DNA from: Selaginella tamariscina
Lineage: Eukaryota > Streptophyta > Lycopodiopsida > Selaginellales > Selaginellaceae
DNA length: 64,000 bases
Reading direction: 5' to 3'
Assembly (NCBI GenBank): GCA_003024785.1
Contig: PUQB01000046.1
Coordinates: 248,001 to 312,000, forward strand
The translations under genes and the position numbers were made by a program. The notes beneath the pieces are model-generated. The model had not been told where the DNA came from and did no database searches. It was given only the letters and a program-made list of their open reading frames with translations. Below are positions 1-13,500 of this stretch, piece by piece (positions within the stretch are counted from its first letter, which is position 1; each line of letters starts with the position of its first letter).

Positions 1-889
1 CATAATTCTCTAATTCCTACTCATGTTCTTGCTTGTTTGTAAAGGTAAAAATCAAAATAAAATTAATTAAATAATACAAATTAATTTAATTAAATTCATT
101 GTTGGCATGTTAATAAATGACACACATGTGATGTCTACTTGAATTGGATATATTTGTTAGAAGTTATTCCTATGGTTGGTCTCCAACGATGAGGGTATTA
201 ATGATGATACATTATTTTTAAGAGGATTATTATGAGAAATAAGTAATCATAAGAAAGACATAAGGATCCAGTGCGATAAAGATTTCACTTTCATGTTTTT
301 TCAATATGTATATTAGGGATTATAAGTTCCACCTAATCATTTAATTTTTACCTTTTTTTATATATGTGTGGAGTTTCAATGATTATATGGTTGATACTTG
401 TTCTAGTATGTCTTGTATGACAATGGATAATTTTGTGTAATATTTTAGTACACGACATTAACAATATTGATTGTGAGTTATAATCTTAAGGTTACTTTTT
501 GCTCACTTAAGGTGATTTTCTTTAAAATTTTCAACATAATCTTATGTTACGATTGGTTAAAGCAATCAAGTGATTTTTCAGTCACTCCTCCAATATTATG
601 TTTTCATAATTGAGTATAGTTGCCTTGTAATATGTTCCTTTGCACCCAGAAAATATTATTTACAAGTAGATTTAGCAAAGTTATTTGTAGAATAAGAGTT
701 TTTTCATCTTTGTATAATTTAGGAAATTCACTACTTTTTTTGTAAAGTGTAATATTTAAGACAATTCATTAATCACTTCTCATATTGAATTACTCTTCTT
801 TAAGATTTGGTTCTTTCACATGTACCTTTCAGGTGGATGCAGAAGTGTTAGCAAATGTATGATTAGTTGAAAAAGTTATTAACAACTTA
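1..889. other. AT-rich intergenic sequence
   Basis: No open reading frame, RNA gene or convincing repeat was found. The DNA is strongly AT-rich and leads into the fossil gypsy fragment, so part of it may be its unrecognisable upstream portion. Confidence 0.5.
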
Positions 890-899
890 TTATATATTT

Positions 900-1730
900 A
901 AATGCTTGGATTTTACTACTTGACCATTTATCTTATGAGTGAATGCATCGAACATTGGCATGGGAGGTGTGTTGATACAAACAAATTTAGTTTATTTTTT
1001 AGTTTAACATATAGTAGCTTATACTAATTGAGCACTTTAATAATTAAACGGAATTACTCGATCATTGAACATGAATGTCTTAATGCTATTTGGGATTTTT
1101 AATATCTCCATGCCTTGCATGAGACGTTGTTAAAATGTGATCATGCTAGGATAACTTCTTTTTTGAAGTGCAAGAACTCACGATGAACATTGCAACTTCA
1201 AATGTGATGCATTAGCAAAAATAAATAATGGTTAATGTTGATGCTCTTTCACAAACTCTTCTTACTGATTTTGCATTGCATGATAATACTTTTGTTAAGC
1301 GTTTTTAAGTCCCTCATGTGTTTAATATTAACTTACCATCTTTAAAAGCATTATGAATTGCCCAAGAACTTGAACCATGTAAGTTCGAAGGTTTAATGTA
1401 TTTTGTAAAAACCAATAATATTCTAAAAATCTATTATAATTAGTTGTATGTTTTATTTATTCCACATTTTTTATGAGTGTATCTATATTCTTCTCTGGTT
1501 GGGAGTCATCTTAATCATCAACACGTATTAGAAAAACTATGTCGTTCATTTTATTAGCCAAATATGTGTGTCAATGTGATTAAATATATTTAGAGCTGTT
1601 CAATTTATCAAATTCAGAATTTTAATACAACACAAGTAATATGGCATTAGAAAATGCAAGATAAATAAGGTAACAAAATTATGCCTAATTTTAGGGTACA
1701 ATTTTTTTGACAAAATATTGGGGGAAGTAC
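900..1730 (+). mobile_element. Fossil Ty3/gypsy pol fragment (RNase H and integrase zinc-finger region)
   Basis: Conceptual translation in several frames gives decayed but ordered pol motifs. An RNase H start resembling NASNIGMGGVLIQTN lies near 950. A YSIIEHECLNAIWDF-like segment lies near 1050, and a VNVDALSQTL segment (compare the usual VVADALSR) lies near 1230. A segment matching the integrase HHCC zinc-binding region (EKLCRSFY.PNMC) lies near 1530. The order is right for Ty3/gypsy pol on the plus strand. It is an old remnant with many breaks, and no LTRs could be assigned to it. Confidence 0.6.
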
Positions 1731-2029
1731 TAACAAGGGTTAATTTTAGGGTTTATAACATATATAAATTATATTATAATTCATTAAAATTTAATAATGA
1801 GACATTTTATTTATTTTCACATTTAAATTATCTTTGAATTTCACCATGGTATATGTATTTGATAATAAATCGTACTCTTTAACTAAACTAAGGAAAGTTT
1901 TATAATTTGTAAATAAGCAACTTTTATTTTATGTGTAGTAAAAAGAAATAATATTTTAGTTCATCAAAATAATATATTTTATTTTTGAATTACATAATGT
2001 TTAACATAATATATTATTATAATGTGTAA

Positions 2030-2275
2030 AATATGAAGTGTGTGTGTGAGATCAGTCACTATGGGGTATGTGAGAGAGAAACAAAAGTTAAGAGATGCAC
2101 CATAAAAACATATATATGTATACATCCCATAAACATCCATTATGGAAAATAATGAAATACAAGATACATTATAAAAACATAATTTATGTTTAATATGCAC
2201 AAAATATACAATCATCTGAGTGTGTGTGAAACCATCTATTATGGAGTGTGAGTGAGAAAGAGAAGAGATGTGTTA
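2030..2275. repeat. Dispersed AT-rich repeat, related to 3130-3260
   Basis: Blocks such as ATAAACATCCA.TATGG, GAGATGCA.CATA.AAACATA and GTGTGTGTGA.A.CA recur within this stretch and again at about 3130-3260. Together they suggest two or three diverged copies of an unidentified repeat flanking the 87-bp tandem array. No coding capacity was seen. Confidence 0.45.
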
Positions 2276-2762
2276 CAGTAGTATTTAGCCACCATAGGAA
2301 TTCTTAAATATTAAATATGTTTTTTTCTTTGGAGTTTATGATGGAGATAATACTTTATATATATATTTATATATAACAAAAATACAAGAGTCAGATGAGA
2401 AGACCAAATTACAAGTTAATACCGTAATACGGTATGAGTGACAGAGTATGTGTATAAACCAATCAACATAATATGCCAAAGGGAGTAGTTATCATAACAA
2501 CATCAAGAAAGTTACATAACTAACTAGATAAGAACTAGGAAAAGTTTGATAATTGCAAGTACCAAATTAAAAATAAGGGTATAAATAAATAGAAATAAGA
2601 CTAAAAAGAAATCCCGAGAATACTGACTATTGTACTATGTATTGGCTCTCACTGCATATTTTACCTTATTTTATGTCTTTTCTTATCATCTACGTCTCTT
2701 CACTTTACTACGATAGGATCCATAGTATTATCATTTATATATTTGTCAATCTTATTTTCTTC

Positions 2763-3105
2763 TAACCTTTTGAAGTCTATTTCTTTCTTATCTTATATTC
2801 CATTCTTCCCTTATTATCGGTGGATGGTGGTGACCACTTGAATCATATCTAACCTTCTGAAGTTTATTTCTTTCTTATCTTTATATTCCATTCTTCCCTT
2901 ATTATCAGTAGACGGTGGTAACCACTTGAATCATATATAACTTTTGAAGTTTATTTTTTTTATTTATATATTCCATTCTTCCCTTATTATCGCGGATGGT
3001 GGTGACCACTTAAATCATATTTAACCTTCTGAAGTTTATTTCTTTTTTATTTTATATTTTATTCTTCCCTTATTATCGGTGGATGGTGGTGATCACTATT
3101 ATGAT
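2763..3105. repeat. Tandem repeat, about four copies of an 84-88 bp unit
   Basis: Copies start near 2763, 2850, 2938 and 3022. Each holds TTATTTCTTTCTTAT, then a TATTCCATTCTTCCCTTATT core, then GGATGGTGGTGACCACTT and ATCATAT.TAAC. Copies differ by scattered substitutions and small indels, so the array is old. It lies in an otherwise featureless AT-rich stretch. Confidence 0.85.
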
Positions 3106-3269
3106 TCAAGTTGTAAAAAATTTTAACTTAACAAAATACATAATAAAAACATACAAATGTATATGTTCCATAAACATCCACTATGGGAGACAATGAAAAT
3201 CAAGAGAGGAGAGATGCATCATATAAACATATACATATATACAATTTTATAAATGTTCACCAATAGAAA

Positions 3270-6200
3270 CCAATATTGTCTTTTGCCCTTTTAAAAAGGT
3301 TACAATTGATTTAATTGGGCCTTTTTTATGTTCTTTCAATATAATTATGGTTTTTGAATAAATAGAGGTTAGTTAAATTTTAAATGTAATTGTCATGTCA
3401 TTGACATTGTTTTTTGTTCTACAGTAGAACATGTATAAATTAAACATGTTGGGAATGAGGACAATGTTTAATTTAAAGAGGGTTTTAAATAAGGCAGAAC
3501 ACAATAGCATGTAATAATAATATATATAGTGAGGACCATGATTTTTGTTTAATTTAGAGAAGGTTTTAATTTACACAGGTTTAATTTAGACGGGTTTTTA
3601 TATTGTGTTATCTTGCAACACTTTTGTACATAGTGGATATTTTTAAATAATGGTCCGACTTTCATCGTAGAGGTATTAAAGGTGTTATGCACTTGAATAA
3701 ATGTTACATTCACCTCTAAATTCAACACCTAGATGTTCTACTACTTCTCTTGTGTGTAGAGTTGCCCAAATATCTTGGTTGAGCTTAAGTCCATCAACAT
3801 TCTTTTTATAATGTACAACATCAAGCCCTACTAAAATATGTGGATGGTGATTTAATACTCGTACATATTTTAAAGTTGATTGAGCATGGTATAATAACCG
3901 ATTTACTTTAAAAATGGTTAGGTCCCTACCAAGTGCTTTAAAAGATTAGTCCTATGCATACCAAGTATAATACATGGATTCTCATGGAGAAAAGTTCGAA
4001 TGAAGCAGTTTGTGGTTAAAGCTCTATTGAAAATATTTAGACACACATTAAACGAATTGACTCACACCGATCCAGAGGAGGAAAGTAACATACGATTATG
4101 CATGTGTATATATATTGCATGTAGTATATACACAGTATAATGGCACATGAGTGGTGACCTTGGCCTCCATGTGTATGTTGCATGTGCGCAACATGTAGAG
4201 AGACTCAACCATATAATAAAGATTTCTCAAATACAATACATTTCCATTTTTATATAATTAATCTCTCAATGTGTGTATTTATATAATATATCTTAAAATT
4301 CAAATAATATTAATAAATATTATACACCTGTAGAATTTAATGGTGAGGCATCATGTAATTATAACTTTTAATTTAAATTCACATACATACTATGTATTGA
4401 ATAAAATTTTACTGGCATATTAAGATAATACTACATAATCCTGCTTTTTTAAACAGTAGTATATTTTAATGCCTACATAATTTATTTTATTTTATTTTAA
4501 ATTTAGGTTAAATTAAATCTAAATAGTTCACTTAATATATATTTTAACATTGATCACTTTAAACATATGAGATTTAAATTTTTATATTATTATTAAAATT
4601 ACTTAAATAACATTAAACTATCCAATTAAAATATATCTTTATGAGTCTAAATGTAATGTCAACTAAAGTTCTGATATACAGTATGTACACATCATAGTTG
4701 ATATATCTGTACACAAGCTAAATATTTCACTGTGACGTGTGTTTACATATCCAAATAGGAACAACTTCTCAGACCCAGAGCGGCATCGACAATGTCTCAG
4801 CCGTTGGGAGAGACAAATATGAATCTGAAAAGAGGATAATTTTAGTATATCTGCTTATGGTGGGTTTGCCTTAAAAATAGCTTGATTGATCTCGAACCCA
4901 AACCAAACTATATTATTTTACCTTAGGATTCATTTTGACACTATTAAAAATAAAAATTATTTTCCATGTGTTAAGTTTAAATTTAAAATTTTTTTTAACA
5001 CTTCAATCCTTGTCAAACACTATTACCCTAATCTCTTTTATAATTATTTAAAAGGTAATGAATGCATGACAAATAAATTCATAATGACATACTCTTTCAT
5101 TTTTCATCCCTTGTCTTGTTTGTTTACTTTTTTTTTTCTTGTTCAAGACCCCGAAAACTCTCATAAAACTTATTTACCTTTTCACTATACTACCCTCAAG
5201 ACCCCACAATTATCAAGAGGAGATTTACTTATATGTTTCCATGTTCCAAATCCTAAAATCTTTATAAAGGAGTTTTAACACAAACTCATTAAACACATTC
5301 AGTAATGTTTTAACATTCACCCACAAACATTTATATCATTACATTCATTTTTCATTACAACCTTCTTATTAATTTATAAAGATGTGGCTTTGAAATTGAA
5401 GATAAACCACTTAAAAGTGTATTAATAATATGTGAAATACATAATTCATCTCAAGTTTAATGAAAACATCACCTCTTAATTTTTACATTATTACCTTAAC
5501 TCTTTTTGATTTTCTTATAAAACTAATTACAAATGGGTTTAACAATAAATAACTTTCCCATTGACTTTTATTTAAACTTGTGTTCAAATTTTATTTTTTC
5601 TTATGACCTTATTGAGATTTACCTCAAACTCTAACTTAGGAATTTTGAGTTACATATGTACATTTTAAAGGATTCATTTAACATGATTTTTACATGGCAT
5701 CAAATCTTTCATTATGTTTTTGTTTATTTTTGGTTATTAATTATTTTAACATTTTAAAGTTACATGTTTTTACATCTTTATACTAACCCTAAATTTAATA
5801 TTTATTACTATCACATTGTTTTGATGATTTATGTTCTTTCATTTTTCCATTTTTAAAGTTAAAGTTGCTCCATTTATTATATTTTTTAAAGTCATGGGTA
5901 TAATGACATATCCAAGTTCTAATCATTATAACATAAAAGAGAAATTATTTTATTTTATTTTCTTAATTTATTTTCTTCTATTTATGTTCTAGTTTTTTTT
6001 TTAAAATTATGAATATTAAGTGATTTGTAACTGAATTGCAGCCACGAATAATGCAATTAAATTATTTTTTTAAAGATGTACCCACCATAATCAATGTCAA
6101 AGTTTGTTTTAACATTTAATATTACCTTTATAGAATAAATTTTATTGAAGTAACGAATAGAGATTAAAGAATATTTATATGGAATTCTTAAAGAAATACA

Positions 6201-8720
6201 TGCAAAATATACCATAGATCAAAACATATTACTTTAAAATATACCAAATTAAAGAATATACTAACAACTATTCCCATATTAATAATAAATTTTTCATATT
6301 TAATATAAAAAGAAAATAACATGAAGAAATAACATCAATAAGAAAAAGGAATAAGGAAGTAAATGTTTCTCAAAAATCCATAGTTAAATCAAAATAGACA
6401 GTCTCACATAAGTCAAACATGTGTAATAATATTAAATAATATGAAAAATAATTCATCATAAAAAATGACATAGTGGAACCTACCTCTTACACTTCTTAAA
6501 GCTATTAAAAATATTCAAATATGTTATATAATTATATTGAAAAGAGAAATTTTATAATATGAAGATTATAAAAAAAGAAGTCCATCGTAGTTTAAAGTAT
6601 TAGAAGCATTAATATTAAAATAAATCACTAACAACATTTTAGTAAAGAATGATTATCATTAAATTACATGACTTTTCATCACACATAACAAAAACAAAGA
6701 CTAGATGTTGTTTTATATGCATGTGCAAAGGTGTTTATATTATTTGAATTTAAATATGTGCTTATAAACTCTAGTTTAAACTTTCAATTTGATTAGAATT
6801 CTGTAAAATCGTTTTCTAGCATAAAAATATATACTCTTAATAACAAATATACATACACTATATATATCAACTTGTCACAACTTCATTAACTAGTTTTCCT
6901 GTGACAAAACATATTCACGAGTTAAATAAAAAGTGTATATATAAGAGAATAATGGACATGATTGAAAGATAGTCATGTAGAATATTAAAAGATCAATAGT
7001 TGTACAAGCATTTATAAAGTTAAGGTATATTTGTGAGTATATAAATATATATATGAAAAGGAATTATAATACCTGCAGGAACAACGTTTGAAATGGTGGT
7101 ACTCATCATGGTCATTGTCATAGTGCTTGAAAAATGAGAGATGTGGCAGAAAGCTAACAGTAAATATTATATTGTAAATTAGTCAATTAACACCAGATAG
7201 TTAAATATTTATTAATTATAAATTATTAAGTGGATATATACATCCATGTTATAGATATCACATGGATGCACTTTTGTGTGGTCTATGTTGGGCAGGCGAT
7301 TGGTTCTATTCTTTGATATGTAGCAATATAGTACAAGCATACTGTGGTACCCTAAGCATATATACACAAAAGAATATATATACACACACACACACATGGA
7401 TTAAACGTATGCCTTATCAATGTTTATACACATGCTTCGTGTGTGTGTTTGCATTGTTTGTATGCTTTTTGTATATGTTTTGGCATGCACACACAGACGC
7501 ATACATGCAGAAGCATATATCATATTTATTAATATACTTCATTTAAAAATGATTGTCATTAAATTACATATGTCTTAAAATAGTATTTGTAAAAAATTAG
7601 GTACCATATGAACGTGCAAATTTAACCATATAATTCTAAAGATTATTTCCTTATTACTATAATGCTAGAGCGATTGATATATCTCCATTATTGAAGTTCA
7701 GCAAAGATCACTTCATTTCTTCAATTTTATTCTATTGTGTGTGCGCACGCCTTTTAAATATATATACGCACAGCGCATATATATAATACATATGTGAATA
7801 GCCATTGACTCTTTAGAGATACACACACTCACACACACACACACACACACACATGTATATGATTATTAAGATAAGCTATATATACAAATCTAATTATCTA
7901 TACATCACCCAAACATACAGATTGTTTCCCACAGAGGAGCTACACAAATACAAGCATTGTGTGATGTGTGTGCGTGCGTTCATGTATGTTTATACACGGT
8001 TTATATGTGTTGTTCTTTATAGAAAGAATATTTATTTATATTTTTATATAATATTTTCTTATTAACCTTTATAAACGTTTTTAAATCTATGTGGAGTTAA
8101 AGGTTGTAAAGTTTGCAAAACATGATTGCTTTGTTTATTATTGGAGGCTTCTTCGGTGTGGTTTGCGGTGTTTCATAATTATTTGTTGATAGTTTTTAAT
8201 GAGGAAGTAGATAGTGATGTTTATGTGGCAGAGATTTTGTTCAACTTCAATTTTCTATGTAAAGTTTACATTATTTAATGCCTTATTTGCACAGGAATGA
8301 CTTGTTTGTATCCGTGTATATTTTTGATTGGTGTTTGTTATGAATAATAAAAGTGTTATATGCTATTGGCTTATTTTATGATTTGTTATACAATAGAACG
8401 TGTAAATTTCTTATTAGTTTACTATTTAAATCATAATAACATTCTTCTCTACTTGATTGTACTATGCATAGTTGGCACAATTTGTTGGACAGAAAAATTA
8501 GAATATTTCATGTCATATATAAATATTTTATAAGTTATATACAATATTAAAAGAAAATGTATTCATTTTTGTGTATTAAAACAAAAAATAAATAAAATAT
8601 ATTCTTGTTTTAGGAATTATGCATAGTTTCATTGTATTGAAATTTTAAACTCGTGCGCCTGTATGAGACAGAGAAAACAAGTATAATCTACTATTATAAA
8701 TATACACATACTGCATCTAC
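3270..8720. other. AT-rich gene desert
   Basis: No gene is supported over about 5.4 kb. The reading frames present are short, begin at non-ATG codons or arise from CA/TG runs. A (CA)n run sits at 7821-7853. Some text may derive from old transposons, but nothing is long enough to name. Confidence 0.5.
7821..7853. repeat. (CA)n microsatellite
   Basis: Simple dinucleotide run in the intergenic DNA; no other function is visible. Confidence 0.9.
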
Positions 8721-8724
8721 ATCA

Positions 8725-8826
8725 ACGTGCCTGTAAATGTACTCTAATATCTTTGCTTGTCCAAGTGGTGAATTTGGAATGTTAATCTCTGTACCAGCGA
8801 TTAATCCCAATAAATTCAAATTATGC
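8725..8826 (-). pseudogene. Relic of a beta-glucosidase (GH1) exon
   Basis: On the minus strand this stretch aligns over roughly 100 bases to exon 9 of the beta-glucosidase at 14996-15231. It matches the part that encodes the segment after GINHY, through [11 protein letters not shown] to the exon end. Shared blocks include GGTGAATTTG, TGTTAA.CTCTGTA and GATTAAT.CCAATAAA. Only this exon is recognisable, and no reading frame survives. It lies about 6 kb from the full gene in the same orientation and is probably what is left of an old tandem duplicate. Confidence 0.6.
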
Positions 8827-9551
8827 TTTAAGCATATGAGACTGCATGTATATGTATATTAATTTATACACACATACATAAGCATCCTCATACGTACTTA
8901 GATTATATATAGTACCAAACATGCACACACACACGCATATATATAACATACATACATGTGTGTATGTAGAAATTACGTAAAAGCGGTGGAGCTCTATATA
9001 AAAACATGCAATGTTAGATAAACATCTTTTGAAATGTTTAATTCTTTAAAGGATTTAATTATTTTTTATACACTGTTGCCTCGTATACGTGGTGCATATC
9101 AGTGTCCAACCCACCATATTATATTATTAACTCTTTATATGCTTTAATTTTTATAAACAAAATTTAATGTTAAATGAAATCAATTGGGTTATATGTTTAA
9201 GCAAATCAAACATAAACTTTTTCTTTACTTATTTCAAAGACGAGTTTAATTTTTAATTCTAACCAACTATAAAGTAAAAATCCTGTAGAAAAATAATAAT
9301 GTAAGAATTTATGTAAAAACAATTAATTTTAGATGTAATGTGGTTATATAAAATTAACTTTTATAAATTACTAGTTTTTATTATGTAATTACCTTAAAAT
9401 TAAACCATGTTAAATGAGACATTCTCAACAATGAGTAATAAAAAAAAAGTTTGAAAATATATTCTCTTTAAAAATCCTACTAAGGTAAAATTAAAGATAA
9501 AACTATTAAATTAATTAAAGGTTAGGGTAATCAATTTAGGTTTTGATAATA

Positions 9552-10582
9552 ATGGAGAAAGCCTACAACAACAAAAGACTTTGTTTGCAATTTAATCCAT
9601 TCAAGAAGGTAGTAGAAGATCCTGACTTGGTAAGTTTAATAATAAAACACTTATCTTTAAAATATTTAATTCGATGTTCTTGTGTCTCCCGTTTATGGAA
9701 GAATTGTTGCAAACAATTAAAGTTATAAAGTATCCTGGTTATCTTTTATTAAATATTAGCACATTTTTATGGAATCACAAATTATGGATGTGCGAAATTA
9801 CAACAACAAGTTTGTCTATCTAGATCTTCCAAGTGAACTTACTTCAACTAAGTTTTATAATGTGATTAGCAGCTTTGAAGATGTAATTTTAATAACTGGG
9901 GATTTAAGTTTATATGTTGGTAATCCAACACATAACCCCAATAGGTGGAAGAAGCTGCCAGATCCTGGGTTTAAACATCTTTACCATGGGTGTTTAGCAC
10001 GCTCTAGCAATGGTGTACTTGTTCTGTTTGTCATGGACTATGTTAAACATCGATTGAAAAGGTATTGTTTTGAAACAAATTCTTGGACTTCAATTAATTT
10101 ACCAAAAAATGATGCATCTCCTCTCTAAACATCCTGTTTGGTGTGGGGACATGCTTTATGTTTGGGCTTATAAAGCTCCTTTTTCGAAATTAGAATATGG
10201 CAATACAATATTCATAACAACACTTTGGACGCAATTGAATTTCGAATTAGAGAGAATATGCATTTTATCTAGTGGAATCAAATGGAAAAGTTTAAAGGAG
10301 AATATGGTTGAGTTGAAGGGAGAGAAGTTAACGTTGCAAGAGCCATGGTGGTCCAAATGTGAGAACAATGGTTGCATACTTTACCTGCTACATAACTTTG
10401 TTGGCACAGGTGATGCATATTATTTAATCAATTGTGACAAGAGTGTAGTCAAGTACTCAAAAGTAGACAATAGTCTTGAGATGATGCCAGCAAAGAACTA
10501 TGGCTTGGGCATTGATTATGTTTATCACGTTGGCAGTGGAGATGCATTTTCACACTTTTCTCATTTACCATGGTGTGATTAG
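9552..10582 (+). pseudogene. F-box gene with kelch/DUF295-like C-terminal part, in three frames (pseudogene or indel-damaged)
   Basis: The first part (9552-9728) starts at ATG and encodes an F-box: DPDLVSLIIKHLSLKY then CSCVSRLWKNCC. F-box proteins are substrate adaptors of SCF ubiquitin ligases. The second part (9769-10128) encodes a beta-propeller-like stretch with NPNRWKKLPDPGF, YHGCLARSSNG and RYCFETNSWTSINLP. The third part (10070-10582) continues with HPVWCGDMLYVWAYK and ends DAFSHFSHLPWCD. The three parts lie in three different frames within 1 kb, and I see no convincing intron between them. The whole would be about 340 residues, usual for plant F-box proteins, which are often single-exon. 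Either the gene has decayed by small indels or the sequence contains errors of the kind seen in its neighbours. The substrate is unknown. Confidence 0.65.
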
Positions 10583-13500
10583 TTAATTTTTTGTGTTTTT
10601 TTCCTTCAGTTCTTCTGGTTATATAACATACACTTTTTTGAGTCTGATGATATATAATATACAACAACTTTTATTCGAGCAAATGTATTTCTATGGCCGA
10701 TGAATGCCGCTTGAATATGTATATGACCATGAACAGATAATAACAAAAATAGATCTATAATTTATTGAAAATTAACTTATTTAATTTATATAAATATTTC
10801 ATATTTATAATTCTATGTTTAGTAAAAATTAAATTTTAGTATTTAAAATTATAATTTTGTTTCATCATATATTTAATTGTCAAATGAAATGTCAAACGTT
10901 TATTTTTGTAAGTATTATAATTGTGTAGTGAGTGTAAATATATATTGAGTTGATTTGAGAAATATAATATAGTTTACCAAGAAATAAATTATAATTTAAA
11001 TATTAAATTGCTGAATTATGATGGAAATTATTTTTATACTTACCATCTATGTTTTCTATATGTGAATATGTTAATGTGGTAATTTTTGAAAGAAAAATTT
11101 AAAAAGTTTTAAAAGAAAAAGAAATATTTTGAATAAATTTAACTTTAATTAGAAGAAACACCACTATTTTAATTTTAATTCACTCACATTGAAAAAACCA
11201 TTTAATATCAATTATTGATAAAGATTATATCTGCATGTATATAAAATAACATTTAAAGATAATGCATACTCACACTGCTCATAGAACCTAAGGATGAGCC
11301 TTAATTCTACGATGATCAAACACAAATCTTAAACCCTCTAAACTCCTTGTTCTTGACAACGCCATCTCATATTAAAAGGACCTCCATAAGTCTGTCTCCA
11401 CATCGTACTTTGGCACTTGTATATATACTCAATATTAATGTCACTTGTATTCTCTTTCCCCATTACCCTCCATCCCTCTGCGTCCTCCACCCTCTCAATG
11501 CATTAGTTTTTATATTTGTAATATCTTGCATATACATATATACGTGTGTGTGTGCCCTCTTAATACTGAGTCATCTTGTTAGTCACATCCTTCTGACACA
11601 ATTAATGTGTCTGGCCTTCAGATAATGTGTCTTACCGTCGTTACATTTTATTTCAATTAGGGTTATTGGGTCTGTACGTCACTCAATTGTGTGCGCACAC
11701 TCATGCATGCGAGCCTGAAGGTAGGTTGATACAGATACATACTAGATATGGTGGTCCACAACGTATATGTCTTACATACATCTTTATCTAACGTATGAAA
11801 AAGAAGCCAAACACTAAAATGGTTACAAAATCACGTACATGCATATTGCTGTATAATTAAATATAAAATATTATTATATAGAAATATACCTTCACATATG
11901 AACTTCACTATATAATTGGTCATCCTTAACCATAACATTGTTTTATATTGGTATACGAAAAATAATTAAACTAATTATACTCATACGTCTAATATACTAA
12001 ACAGATGGAATTCATTTAATAAATATTAACAAACTTCGCTGTTGATTGTCCTCCCTAGGATTAACCATAACATTATTTTTTATTGTGTATCATTAATTAT
12101 CCACTTTGTGTGTGCATAATTAAATTATAACATACATATGTTAGTCCTTATATATTATTATAAGTTATGAAACACGTCTTTAAAGATTTATCGATGAACC
12201 TTATAAAATAATGTATTATAAATATTGAAAAAATAAGATTTACATTTGTGTTTTTTGAATATATTAAAATTGATTGGTTCACATGCAAACCCCATGGAAA
12301 TGTTTTAAAATTTATATTTCTACTAAAATACACATAAGAATTTTAAATGTTATTAACAAACCTAATGAAAGACATTTTATAATTGTTTCTTGTACATTAT
12401 GTATTTTTTAATACATTGTAATCAATTGGTACTCACGAGAATATTTTTAAAAGATCTTATATAAAAGTTTATTATAATAAATTAAATATACCTTAATAAT
12501 ACATTAAAATCTTAAGGTTAGTCAATTAACCTTATAAAATAATGCATTGTAATATTAAAAAGTTATTAATAAAAAATCCTTATTAAGATTTTATTTTTAA
12601 AAAAGAAAACCTTAAAACAAAATAAAACTTATATATTAATGCTTATCTTTATTTGATAATAAATCCCATATATTATGCATGAATCCTAATGTGTAATATT
12701 TTAAATAATCAAATTCCATGTGTATATAATTGTTTATTGGACAACTTTAAAAAATAATCACTCTTCAAAGATTTGTATAAATATATATTGATATATATAA
12801 TATTATATATATATGTTGTTGTTGTGTGTGTGTGTGTGTGTATACACATGTAAATGAGTTTAGTAACTTCATTTTTAATTAATTAGAATTTGCTTATGAA
12901 AAGAATTGCTCACATGTATTACTCTTATTTATGCTCACAAATTTTTATATAAAATCTTTTAAAAATATTCTCATAAGTACCAATTGATTATGATGTATTA
13001 AAAGATACATATTTGTTAATGAACCTTAAAACTTTAATATGTTATTATTAAGGTATATTTACATTTTCATGAACCAGTAAATCCTAATACATTAAAAAAA
13101 CACAAATGTATATATGAAAAATTTATAAAACATATCGATAAAAACCATTTTATAATCATTCTATGTGTATTTATGAGGATTTTAGATATATATAACTTTT
13201 TTACACAAACAACTTTTAAAAATAGTCTCTTTTCAGTTAATAGAGTTCATATGTGTAATTTATGTATTAATAAACATAACTTTATTTTCACTTAATTAAA
13301 AATTATTTATGAAAGAAATCATTCACACATATACCTATAAGTTGTTCTGTTTTGTTTTTTTTCTTTTCTTTTATTTGTATTTTCCACATATAATAAAACA
13401 AGATAGAATATTCTAATTGATTAGTGAATGAATTTTGATATGTGATTATATATAAAAGTGTGGTATAAGTATAATGTAATAACGATATAGGTCGTAAGAA

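Noticed and set aside
3285-3360. Integrase-like peptide (CPFKKVTIDLIGPF) suggesting a second gypsy fossil
   Set aside because: Only about 14 residues match and nothing recognisable follows. It may be a continuation of the 0.9-1.7 kb fossil, but it is too short to call.
4886-5278. 130-residue plus-strand reading frame
   Set aside because: It begins at a non-ATG codon, is made of AT-driven residues (F, Y, K, I, N) and shows no domain; it fits chance in AT-rich DNA.
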